Positions 18,485 to 25,357 of a stretch of 64,000 nucleotides of DNA are shown one piece after another. The notes beneath the pieces were generated by a model that saw only the letters and a list, made by a program, of their open reading frames with translations, was not told where the DNA came from and did not search any database. Within the stretch, counting starts at the first letter, position 1. Each line of letters begins with the position of its first letter. The stretch is from the NCBI RefSeq assembly GCF_020831405.1, contig NZ_JAJHPU010000037.1, forward strand, positions 55,789-119,788. The letters run 5' to 3'. Source of the DNA: Pseudomonas oryzagri. Lineage in GTDB: Bacteria; Pseudomonadota; Gammaproteobacteria; Pseudomonadales; Pseudomonadaceae. The translations under genes and the position numbers were made by a program.

Positions 18485-19747
18485 ATGAAACTCGAACGAT
18501 TCTGTCGCTACGAGAACGGCCTGCTTGTCATGCTGTTCACCGCAAACGGCCTGATGTTCTTCGACCGCCTTGCCATCAATTTCCTCATGCCTTTCATCCA
18601 GGCCGAGTTCTCCCTGAGCAAACTCCAGATCGGAGCATTGAATGCTGCACTGGGGCTGAGCTGGGCTGCCTCCGGCTGGCTGCTAGGGGGCTATGTTGAC
18701 CGCCGTGAGCAAAAGCGAACCATCCTGGTGTCAGCCGTAGTCCTTTTCTCGGCGGTCTCAATGCTTTCCGGACAAGCCACCAGCTTCATAACCTTGCTGC
18801 TCGCCCGAGTTCTGATGGGGGTAGCCGAAGGTCCGGTGCTGCCAGTCAGCCAAGCGTTGATGATCGCCGCCTCCACACCATCGCGCCGCGGCTTCAACAT
18901 GGGATTCATTCAGGCAGTGTCCACCGGCGTATTTGGTTCGGTGCTCGGCCCCGCCATTCTGATCCCTCTGGCCAGCGCCCTCGGTTGGAGAACGGCCTTT
19001 CTACTCGCTGGGATTCCTGGTCTGGTCCTGGCCGTGGTGCTATGGCGATACGTACGGGAACCGTCCCTTGACACGCTGGCCAAGCTCTTCCCTAAAAACA
19101 TCTCTGAGCGCAATTCGGATAAGCCGCTGCGGAATCAAAACCTGATTCTGAGCATCATCATTGCCTGCCTGTTTCTGACGACCTTTTTCTCAATCACCAT
19201 CTTCGCTCCGCTCTACCTTTACCAGCAGCGTCAATTCGATAGCTCCACGATGGCACTGATCATGACCGTCCTCGGGATCTCAGCCGTGGTCGGCGGCGCA
19301 GTCGTACCTGCAATATCCGACTATGTGGGACGGCGCCTAACTCTTGCCTCGGCAATTCTTCTCACCTCTGCAGCCCCGCTGATCATCGCCTTCGCCAATA
19401 CAAGTCTGCCGGTCCTGTGCTTGGCCTTGTTCGTGTCCTATCTAGGCATTGGTTGCATGCCAATTTTCCTGGCCACCATCCCTGCGGAGTCAGCGCCAGG
19501 TGCTTATGCAAACCGCGCCATCGCCCTCGTTGTGGGTATTGGTGAGGTGGTGGGTGGCTGTCTTTCCCCTCTACTCACCGGGCTTTCTGCTGACGTGCTC
19601 GGTCCCACCGCCCCATTTGCCATTGGATTTGCAACAGCAGTCATCGCCGCAGCTGTTGCTCTGCTTCTAAGAGAAACCGCCCCACGCTGTATAGCCAGAT
19701 CGATCAAGCGATCGGCCTGCACAACCGCCACCGAAATCCACTCTTAA
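18485..19747 (+). CDS. MFS permease, probable aromatic substrate uptake
   Basis: From the ATG at 18485 the protein has 420 residues and about 12 hydrophobic segments. The MFS loop 2-3 motif appears as GGYVDRREQKR (about 61-71) and a second loop as SDYVGRRLTL (about 280). The frame is open from a GTG at 18422, but the extra 21 residues are not MFS-like. It is the first gene of the hydroxyquinol operon and divergent from lysR. Uptake of an aromatic acid or phenolic compound is inferred from context. The spacing to the next gene is 57 nt. Confidence 0.85.
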   Translation: MKLERFCRYENGLLVMLFTANGLMFFDRLAINFLMPFIQAEFSLSKLQIGALNAALGLSWAASGWLLGGYVDRREQKRTILVSAVVLFSAVSMLSGQATSFITLLLARVLMGVAEGPVLPVSQALMIAASTPSRRGFNMGFIQAVSTGVFGSVLGPAILIPLASALGWRTAFLLAGIPGLVLAVVLWRYVREPSLDTLAKLFPKNISERNSDKPLRNQNLILSIIIACLFLTTFFSITIFAPLYLYQQRQFDSSTMALIMTVLGISAVVGGAVVPAISDYVGRRLTLASAILLTSAAPLIIAFANTSLPVLCLALFVSYLGIGCMPIFLATIPAESAPGAYANRAIALVVGIGEVVGGCLSPLLTGLSADVLGPTAPFAIGFATAVIAAAVALLLRETAPRCIARSIKRSACTTATEIHS

Positions 19748-19804
19748 CCGCAACGCAATGTGGCTCATCACGAAACGATGCGCTTTCCCAAAACGGAGAC
19801 TGAC

Positions 19805-20404
19805 ATGGATATTGAACTGATCGATCGCCTGACCATTCGTGACCTCGTGGAGAACTGGGCAGTCTGGCGGGATGCTGGCGACTGGGAGCGATTCCAGACG
19901 GTCTGGCACGATGACGGGGTAATGATGGCAACTTGGTTCCAGGGCCCCGCTACCGAATTCATTCGCGTGACCAAGGAAGGATGGTCCAAAGGAGTCAGCA
20001 TCCTGCACTTCCTGGGCGGAACCTCCGTGGAGGTCAAAGGCAATCGAGCCATCGCCCAGACCAAAATGACCATCTCCCAGCGCGGCATGGTTCAGGAGGT
20101 GCTGTGCGATGTGGTGTGCACCGGACGCTTCTACGACTTCTTCGAGAAGCGTGACGGCCGCTGGGGTCTGGTGCTGCGTCAACCCATTTACGAGAAGGAT
20201 CGGATTGACCCTGTCGACCCTTCTGCTCGTCTGGAAATCGATCAAGAGAGCCTTGGGACCTTCCCGCGAGGTTATCAGCACCTTGCCTACATCCAGACCC
20301 AGATCGGCTACCAGGTAAAACGCGATATGCCGCAACTCACCGGCAAAGAAGTTGAGGAGCTCTACGCCCGCGGTAGCCAATGGCTGTCCGGCGCCGCGCT
20401 GTAG
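19805..20404 (+). CDS. SnoaL/NTF2-like protein
   Basis: The 199-residue protein has a SnoaL-like (NTF2-fold) start, IRDLVENWAVWRDAGDWERFQTVWHDDGVMMATWF (about 9-43), then GGTSVEVKGNRAIAQTKMTI and GRWGLVLRQPIYEKDRIDPV. Such proteins may be isomerases, dehydratases, decarboxylase partners or small dioxygenase-type subunits. No catalytic assignment is possible here. The ATG at 19805 has GGAG about 7 nt upstream; an ATG 45 nt earlier has no such site. It lies between the permease and the DUF2218 gene of the hydroxyquinol operon, so it probably acts on the operon's aromatic substrate. Confidence 0.8.
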   Translation: MDIELIDRLTIRDLVENWAVWRDAGDWERFQTVWHDDGVMMATWFQGPATEFIRVTKEGWSKGVSILHFLGGTSVEVKGNRAIAQTKMTISQRGMVQEVLCDVVCTGRFYDFFEKRDGRWGLVLRQPIYEKDRIDPVDPSARLEIDQESLGTFPRGYQHLAYIQTQIGYQVKRDMPQLTGKEVEELYARGSQWLSGAAL

Positions 20405-20428
20405 CAAGTGATGGAACGGACCAGTGCA

Positions 20429-20716
20429 ATGACGAGATCAACATCTCTCGTCAAAACCTCCGCTCCAACTCGCCTGATCAACCGAGTCTGTCGCCATTGG
20501 CGAAATATGTTCCCTGTCAGTTTTGACAATCAGAACGGCGAAATAGCGTTGGGTCTCGGGCACTGCTCGATGAGGGTTAACAACGTCGGACTGCGCGTGG
20601 ATCTCCAGGCGGAGAACGCCGAAAACCTCAGCCGACTTGAAGGGGTAGTAGCGATCCACCTTCAACGTATGGCTGGCAACGAAGAGCTCTGTTTCAACTG
20701 GGAGCGTCAACCGTGA
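20429..20716 (+). CDS. DUF2218 family small protein
   Basis: The 95-residue protein aligns with the DUF2218 family over its whole length: a start of the type S-T-x-x-V-x-T-x-x-x-x-R-L, the VCRHWRNMFPVSFD block (about 21-34), an acidic/glycine segment (NGEIALGLG) and the C-terminal LEGVVAIHLQRMAGNEELCFNW. The ATG at 20429 matches the family start; an ATG at 20411 is also in frame. The function of the family is unknown. It fills what would otherwise be a 355-nt gap between the SnoaL-like and maleylacetate reductase genes. Confidence 0.7.
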   Translation: MTRSTSLVKTSAPTRLINRVCRHWRNMFPVSFDNQNGEIALGLGHCSMRVNNVGLRVDLQAENAENLSRLEGVVAIHLQRMAGNEELCFNWERQP

Positions 20717-20759
20717 CCGAAGCTGCATGTGCCCCGATTGCGCTCAAAAGGAAACTGCC

Positions 20760-21827
20760 ATGAAATCGTTCGACTACAACATAAATGCAGCACGCATTGT
20801 CTTTGGTGAGGGCCGCACTGCCGAGATCGCCGCGGAGATGTCCCGACTCAAGACCAGTCGCGCCTTGGTGATCACTACTGAAGCCCAGAAAGTTGATGGC
20901 GAAGAGATCCGAAGCGTGCTTGGCCCGATGGGCGCTGCGCTATTCTCGGGCGCCGTCATGCACACGCCGGTGGAGGTCACCGAGCAGGCCATGTCCGTGC
21001 TGCTGGCAAATGACTGCGATTGCCTGGTGGCCCTCGGCGGAGGCTCCACCATTGGCTTGGCCAAGGCTCTGGCGGTACGGACTGGTCTTCCGCAAATCGC
21101 CATCCCTACCACCTATGCCGGCTCCGAAGTGACGCCGGTGCTGGGGGAAACCGAGAACGGTGTAAAGACTACCCGCAAGGCAGACGTGATCCTGCCCAAG
21201 GTAGTCATTTACGACGTTCTGCAAACGCTCTCCCTGCCGCCGCTGGTTTCCGCCAGCAGTGCCCTGAACGCCGTTGCCCACGCGGCCGAGGCGCTCTATT
21301 CGCAAGACGCCAACCCCATCGTCACGCTGATGGCTGAGGAAGGTATCGCCGCGCTGGTGAACAACCTGGACACCATCCTGGCCGATCCACAGAACCTCTA
21401 TGCCCGCTCCCAGGCCCAGTACGGCGCCTGGCTGTGCGGCACTTGCCTCGGCACTGTGGGAATGGCCCTGCACCACAAGCTCTGCCACGTGCTCGGTGGC
21501 ACGTTCAATTTGCCTCACGCAGAAACCCACTCCATCGTCCTGCCGTACTCGCTGGCCTACAACGCCGAGGCGGCGCCCGAGGCCATGCATATTCTCAGCC
21601 GCGCCCTAGGTGTCACCGACAAGCCATGGATTGCCCTCCACGCCCTGCTTCGCCGCTTGGGTCTGCCTACCTCCCTGAGCGCCATCGGCATGCCTGAGGA
21701 CGGTATCGAGCGTGCAGTCGAACTGTCCCTCCAGGCGCGTTACTGGAACCCCAGGCCACTGGAGGCGGAGCCGTTGCGCCGACTGTTCCAAGCCGCCCTC
21801 ATGGGCGACACACCGAGCGCTTTCTAG
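20760..21827 (+). CDS. Maleylacetate reductase
   Basis: The 355-residue protein belongs to the iron-type alcohol dehydrogenase superfamily, maleylacetate reductase branch. It shows the NAD(P)-binding ALGGGSTIGLAKALA (about 90-104), IPTTYAGSEVTPVLGET (about 114-130) and the metal-region HHKLCHVLGGTFNLPHAETHS (about 237-257). It reduces maleylacetate to 3-oxoadipate. The ATG at 20760 has AAGGA about 8 nt upstream and gives the usual family length; the frame opens 33 nt earlier. It is 9 nt upstream of the intradiol dioxygenase, the classic pairing of the hydroxyquinol pathway. Confidence 0.93.
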   Translation: MKSFDYNINAARIVFGEGRTAEIAAEMSRLKTSRALVITTEAQKVDGEEIRSVLGPMGAALFSGAVMHTPVEVTEQAMSVLLANDCDCLVALGGGSTIGLAKALAVRTGLPQIAIPTTYAGSEVTPVLGETENGVKTTRKADVILPKVVIYDVLQTLSLPPLVSASSALNAVAHAAEALYSQDANPIVTLMAEEGIAALVNNLDTILADPQNLYARSQAQYGAWLCGTCLGTVGMALHHKLCHVLGGTFNLPHAETHSIVLPYSLAYNAEAAPEAMHILSRALGVTDKPWIALHALLRRLGLPTSLSAIGMPEDGIERAVELSLQARYWNPRPLEAEPLRRLFQAALMGDTPSAF

Positions 21828-21836
21828 GAGGGGACC

Positions 21837-22700
21837 ATGCGCAACTTCGACGAACACAACATCACCGAAGCGGTGCTACAACGGGTCGCTGGTGCCGACG
21901 CTCCTCGCGTGCGGCAGATCAGCTCCGCTCTGGTTCGCCACCTGCACAACTTCGTACGCGAGATCGAGCCAACCCAGCAGGAGTGGGAGCACGCCATCGA
22001 TTTCCTGACTCGCACCGGGCAGATGTGCAGCGATACCCGACAGGAGTTCATCCTGCTCTCGGATGCGTTGGGCGTATCGATGCTGGTCGATGCCATCAAC
22101 CACCGCTTCCCCGGCGATGCCACCGAGACCACGGTCCTTGGACCGTTTTTCGTCAAGGCAGCACCAGAGCTGCCTTTGGGGGCGGTGATCAGCCGGCCGG
22201 AAGACGGGCCGGCGCTCCTGATCGAAGGCAGCGTCCGCGCACTGGACGGCACGCCTCTGGTTGGGGCCAGCGTCGACATCTGGCATGCCGATGCCGATGG
22301 CTACTACGACGTACAGCGTGATGCCGGCGAACTGAGTTCACGGGTGCGGGTACGCACTGATGAGCAAGGTCGCTTCTGGGTGCTCGGTGCGGTTCCTGCT
22401 GCCTACCCGATCCCCAACGATGGCCCCGTCGGACAGATGCTCGAAGCCCAGGGACGTCATCCCTATAGGCCAGCCCATGTGCATTTCATGATCGCCGCGC
22501 CAGGGTACGAGACCCTGGTGACCCACCTCTTCCTGGCGGACAGCGACTATCTAGATTCGGACGTGGTATTCGGCGTGAAGGACTCACTGATCGAGCCGCT
22601 GGTGGAGACCCATCCTGGGACCACGTCGTACGGTGCGAAAGTCGAACAGTCAGTTCCGACGCTGCGCAGAAACTTCGTGCTCGCCTCGTCGGAAAACTGA
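21837..22700 (+). CDS. Hydroxyquinol 1,2-dioxygenase (intradiol)
   Basis: The 287-residue protein has the helical N-terminal dimerisation region and the beta-sandwich core of intradiol dioxygenases. Fe(III) ligands are visible as a Tyr in DADGYYDVQ (about 157-165), a Tyr in AAYPIPNDGP (about 188) and the His pair of RPAHVHFMI (about 212-220). TVLGPFFV and length fit the hydroxyquinol/chlorocatechol group; pairing with maleylacetate reductase favours hydroxyquinol, giving maleylacetate. AGGAGG precedes the ATG by 6 nt. It is the last gene before a strong terminator. Confidence 0.9.
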   Translation: MRNFDEHNITEAVLQRVAGADAPRVRQISSALVRHLHNFVREIEPTQQEWEHAIDFLTRTGQMCSDTRQEFILLSDALGVSMLVDAINHRFPGDATETTVLGPFFVKAAPELPLGAVISRPEDGPALLIEGSVRALDGTPLVGASVDIWHADADGYYDVQRDAGELSSRVRVRTDEQGRFWVLGAVPAAYPIPNDGPVGQMLEAQGRHPYRPAHVHFMIAAPGYETLVTHLFLADSDYLDSDVVFGVKDSLIEPLVETHPGTTSYGAKVEQSVPTLRRNFVLASSEN

Positions 22701-22749
22701 ATGCCTTGCAGCGCAACCCGGCGGCCGTCTGTCCCGGCCGGGGACTTTT

Positions 22750-22776
22750 AACAGGGCTCCGGCCCTGTTTTTTTTG
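22750..22776 (+). terminator. Rho-independent terminator of the hydroxyquinol operon
   Basis: AACAGGGC, loop TCCG, GCCCTGTT, then an unbroken T-run, 50 nt after the dioxygenase stop. Confidence 0.92.
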
Positions 22777-22789
22777 TCTCAAGGCTGAT

Positions 22790-23450
22790 CCGACGCGGAT
22801 GCCTGTGCCGCAGATGCCCCCATCGTCTCGGTCGCTCTGCGCCCAACCTCGAACCCAACCATCTTCGCCCTTGAGCAGTAAAGTTTGATGCTAGGAAGTC
22901 GGGTACCGGTCGTATGCAGGAGCAGTGCAACGCTCCATGACCTGGGCCTGCAGCCCGACGGGGCAAATACCCTTGTCGATCACCTAGCGGGAACAGACGG
23001 TACGGCTGCGTAGCACCGAATACCTGGACAACTCGGGCCAGTAGCACTTCGGTACCAGCGCGCATGCCCAACGGCTCGGAACCAGCCAGTATTCCAATCG
23101 TCTCAGCAGCTCGTGCAGGAACCTGGCGTACCCCCCGTAGCCTGAACGGTGCACCGACAGGTTGCGTGCACCATGGGAGATGCCGGTCTGCATGACTGGA
23201 CCCTTCGCGTCCGGGATAACCGACAGTCCTGGAGCATCTGGAATTAAAGGCTGGCTGCACGACAGGCAGCTGTGCCCGCTGGTCGCGAATCCACGTATGG
23301 ACGAGACTGGTGCTTAGCCCGTGGCTCAAGGCCACGCCGACGACAGCGGCTCCGGGGTGCGTGCGCTTGTCGACGACCTGGATGCTGAAGGATTTGAAGG
23401 CAGGAACGGCGCTGGCCGGAAACGGGAGATCCCCGGAAATGGACTAACAT
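22790..23450 (-). mobile_element. Degenerate IS66-family element remnant
   Basis: On the minus strand a stretch near 23420-23250 reads VVDKRTHPGAAVVGVALSHG then LSTSLVHTWIRDQRAQ..PAF, the helix-turn-helix and tail of an IS66 TnpA (OrfA). Further on (about 23080-22970) SEPLGMRAGTEVLLARVVQVFGA then TQPYRLF matches the start of an IS66 TnpB. Both frames are broken, and no full transposase or clear terminal repeats are visible. It separates the hydroxyquinol operon from the AraC-type regulator and shows past transposition here. Confidence 0.65.
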
Positions 23451-23640
23451 GCCGTCCCCCAAAAACAGGTGGACACGATGCCATTGCCTGACGGGAGGAG
23501 GTGTGTTGGCTGGACGCTTGCGACCAAAGGTAGCAGAATCTCTTTCATCTGCATTGACGAAGGCCGGAGTAGCCTGCAGGCTTGGTTTAAGGAAACGCAC
23601 AGCCCGAGCACCAGTGCAGGTGAGGCGACATCGTAACAAC

Positions 23641-23646
23641 TATAAT
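23641..23646 (+). promoter_or_regulatory. Candidate -10 box of the araC-family gene
   Basis: A perfect TATAAT lies 25 nt before the proposed start, in a locally AT-rich stretch. The -35 region 17 nt upstream is poor, which could mean an activated or weak promoter. Confidence 0.35.
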
Positions 23647-23670
23647 AATCTTCCGTTATGCGTGACAGTT

Positions 23671-24600
23671 ATGCTTAGATCCAATGAAATTCAAACACGA
23701 GTTCTTGTCAGCAATTCTCCCTCTGGGAAATTGCGACCCTTTGTTGATAGCATTGACATCCAAGCATCCAGTCACGGCGCACCGTGGGATGACGCGCTAG
23801 CTGTTGAGCAAGTTTCGCTCAACCCTGCTGAAATGGAACACTGCTATATCAGTCGCACGACCATTGTTCAGCCTCTTTCCTCTTGCCATACCAATGTTAC
23901 ACGACTCGGTGATATCGGCCATTCCGATAAAGACTTGACCAAGGATGTGATCCACATTGATCCATCCGGCTCGTTAACAGGTGCCCGCTGGAGCGAAGCA
24001 CTAGACGTCCTGTTTCTGATGCCTTCGGAATCGATGTTCGAGCGCGTCCTCAGAGAGATGCGCAACCCTCCATCCAAAATCGAATTAACACGCAGCAGCT
24101 TTGTGCAGGACCGGCAGATTCAACAAATAGGGCTCGCCATTCTTGCCGAATGCAAAAGCGGCTTCCCGACCGGACGGCTTTTTGGCGAATCATTGGCGAT
24201 GGCGCTGACGGCTAGATTGATCAACCACTATTCAACTTCTCAGCTTAATCTGCCTACCAGCAACCATGGGCTACCCACATGGCGACTGCGTCGAGTGACC
24301 GATTACATTGAGGAAAATATCGGCGCCGAGTTAGGACTTGAAAACTTGGCTGCGGTAGCGGAGTTCAGCGAATACCATTTCAGCAGGATGTTCAAACTTC
24401 GCACCGGACTAACGCCACATGGTTACGTAACAGAGCGTCGTATCGCGCGCGCAAAGGAACTGCTCACCCGCAGCCAGATGTCAATCAAAGAAATCAGTGC
24501 ACTTTTGGGATTCGGCGATCAGGCCCACATGACGACAGTTTTCAAGCGGTGCACGGGAACCACCCCTAAAAAGTTTCGTGAGCAAGCGCAATACCCTTAA
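23671..24600 (+). CDS. AraC/XylS-family transcriptional regulator
   Basis: From the ATG at 23671 the protein has 309 residues. The C terminus holds the two HTH motifs of AraC proteins: NLAAVAEFSEYHFSRMFKLRTGLTPHGYVTERRIARAKELL and SIKEISALLGFGDQAHMTTVFKRCTGTTPKKFRE (about 220-305). The N-terminal part is a divergent sensor domain. No clear Shine-Dalgarno site is seen; a GTG at 23662 is an alternative start. The gene is visibly more AT-rich than its neighbours. It could be the activator of the gentisate-type promoters at 4561 and 12086, but no sequence link proves this. Confidence 0.87.
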   Translation: MLRSNEIQTRVLVSNSPSGKLRPFVDSIDIQASSHGAPWDDALAVEQVSLNPAEMEHCYISRTTIVQPLSSCHTNVTRLGDIGHSDKDLTKDVIHIDPSGSLTGARWSEALDVLFLMPSESMFERVLREMRNPPSKIELTRSSFVQDRQIQQIGLAILAECKSGFPTGRLFGESLAMALTARLINHYSTSQLNLPTSNHGLPTWRLRRVTDYIEENIGAELGLENLAAVAEFSEYHFSRMFKLRTGLTPHGYVTERRIARAKELLTRSQMSIKEISALLGFGDQAHMTTVFKRCTGTTPKKFREQAQYP

Positions 24601-24854
24601 AACTCTAACTCTTGCGCCATCAAGTTACAAATAAAAATAACCAGACAGTAAAAGCAAGTCACCCAACCGCATTCATTACAACCAATGACGCTCTGAAATA
24701 GCCATGCATTACCGGATGGCTCCGCTGCTCCCATTTTTAAGGCGAAGAGCCGCGCGGCCTGCAAATCGCCAAGCGGCACAGGATACGGAATGTCCGGCAG
24801 CCCATAGCGGGCCAAGATCTCGGGCTTGAGGTGAATCTCGGAGAGGTTGTGCAT
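24597..24854 (-). CDS. Truncated hypothetical protein
   Basis: An ATG with AAGGGA about 9 nt upstream opens an 85-codon frame. The first 48 residues (MHNLSEIHLKPEILARYGLP, then DIPYPVPLGDLQAARLFALK) look like real coding sequence. The remainder (from about NAWLFQSV) lies in AT-rich DNA and looks non-coding. It may be the 5' end of a gene cut by a rearrangement at the left edge of the BREX region. I do not recognise the family. Confidence 0.4.
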   Translation of the reverse strand: MHNLSEIHLKPEILARYGLPDIPYPVPLGDLQAARLFALKMGAAEPSGNAWLFQSVIGCNECGWVTCFYCLVIFICNLMAQELEF

Positions 24855-25006
24855 GGTGGTGATTCCCTTCAGAAATGACTTCCCGCGTGACGGCCGCAGC
24901 CACGGAGCCGAAGACTGGAATCATGGCCAGTCATCTTTCCTATTCAGATCATCGGCAGCTCGGGCACAATCCCCGCCCCGCTCCCTCCCACAGCATCAAG
25001 TACCGC

Positions 25007-25309
25007 ATGAAACTGCTCAATACCTACGACGACCGCGACGAAGCCGAAGAGGCTGCCGAGAAGCTGACAGGCGACAAGCGCCTGGCCAGCGAGCGCGACG
25101 CCACCGTGGTGATCTACAACCTGTTTGGGATCCCGAGCTGGGGTAATTTCCACCGTCTGGGTATGTACAACCTGGGCGAGCTGAAAACCCTGTTGGATCG
25201 CCGAGCCACCTGGCAATCTGCCGACCAGGTTCGGCATGCAGAGATCATCGCCACGCTGAAGACCGGGGCGAAGAACTATGGCATCGAGGTGCCGGAGCAC
25301 TGGCTGTGA
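25007..25309 (+). CDS. Small hypothetical protein at the BREX border
   Basis: The 100-residue protein MKLLNTYDDRDEAEEAAEKL... is acidic at its start, then has VVIYNLFGIPSWGNFHRLGMYNLGELKTLLD and ends GIEVPEHWL. It has no signal peptide or membrane segment. I do not recognise the family. It is convergent with brxL (48 nt between stops), so it could be a neighbouring cargo gene rather than part of BREX. An in-frame ATG at 24944 would add 21 residues. Confidence 0.55.
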   Translation: MKLLNTYDDRDEAEEAAEKLTGDKRLASERDATVVIYNLFGIPSWGNFHRLGMYNLGELKTLLDRRATWQSADQVRHAEIIATLKTGAKNYGIEVPEHWL

Positions 25310-25357
25310 CTGCCCGAGCAAAGCCCTTAACGAGAGCTCCGCTCGGACAGCCCCGGA

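Noticed and set aside
20438..20728. Minus-strand frame opposite the DUF2218 gene
   Set aside because: The plus-strand product matches DUF2218 over its full length and fits the operon direction.
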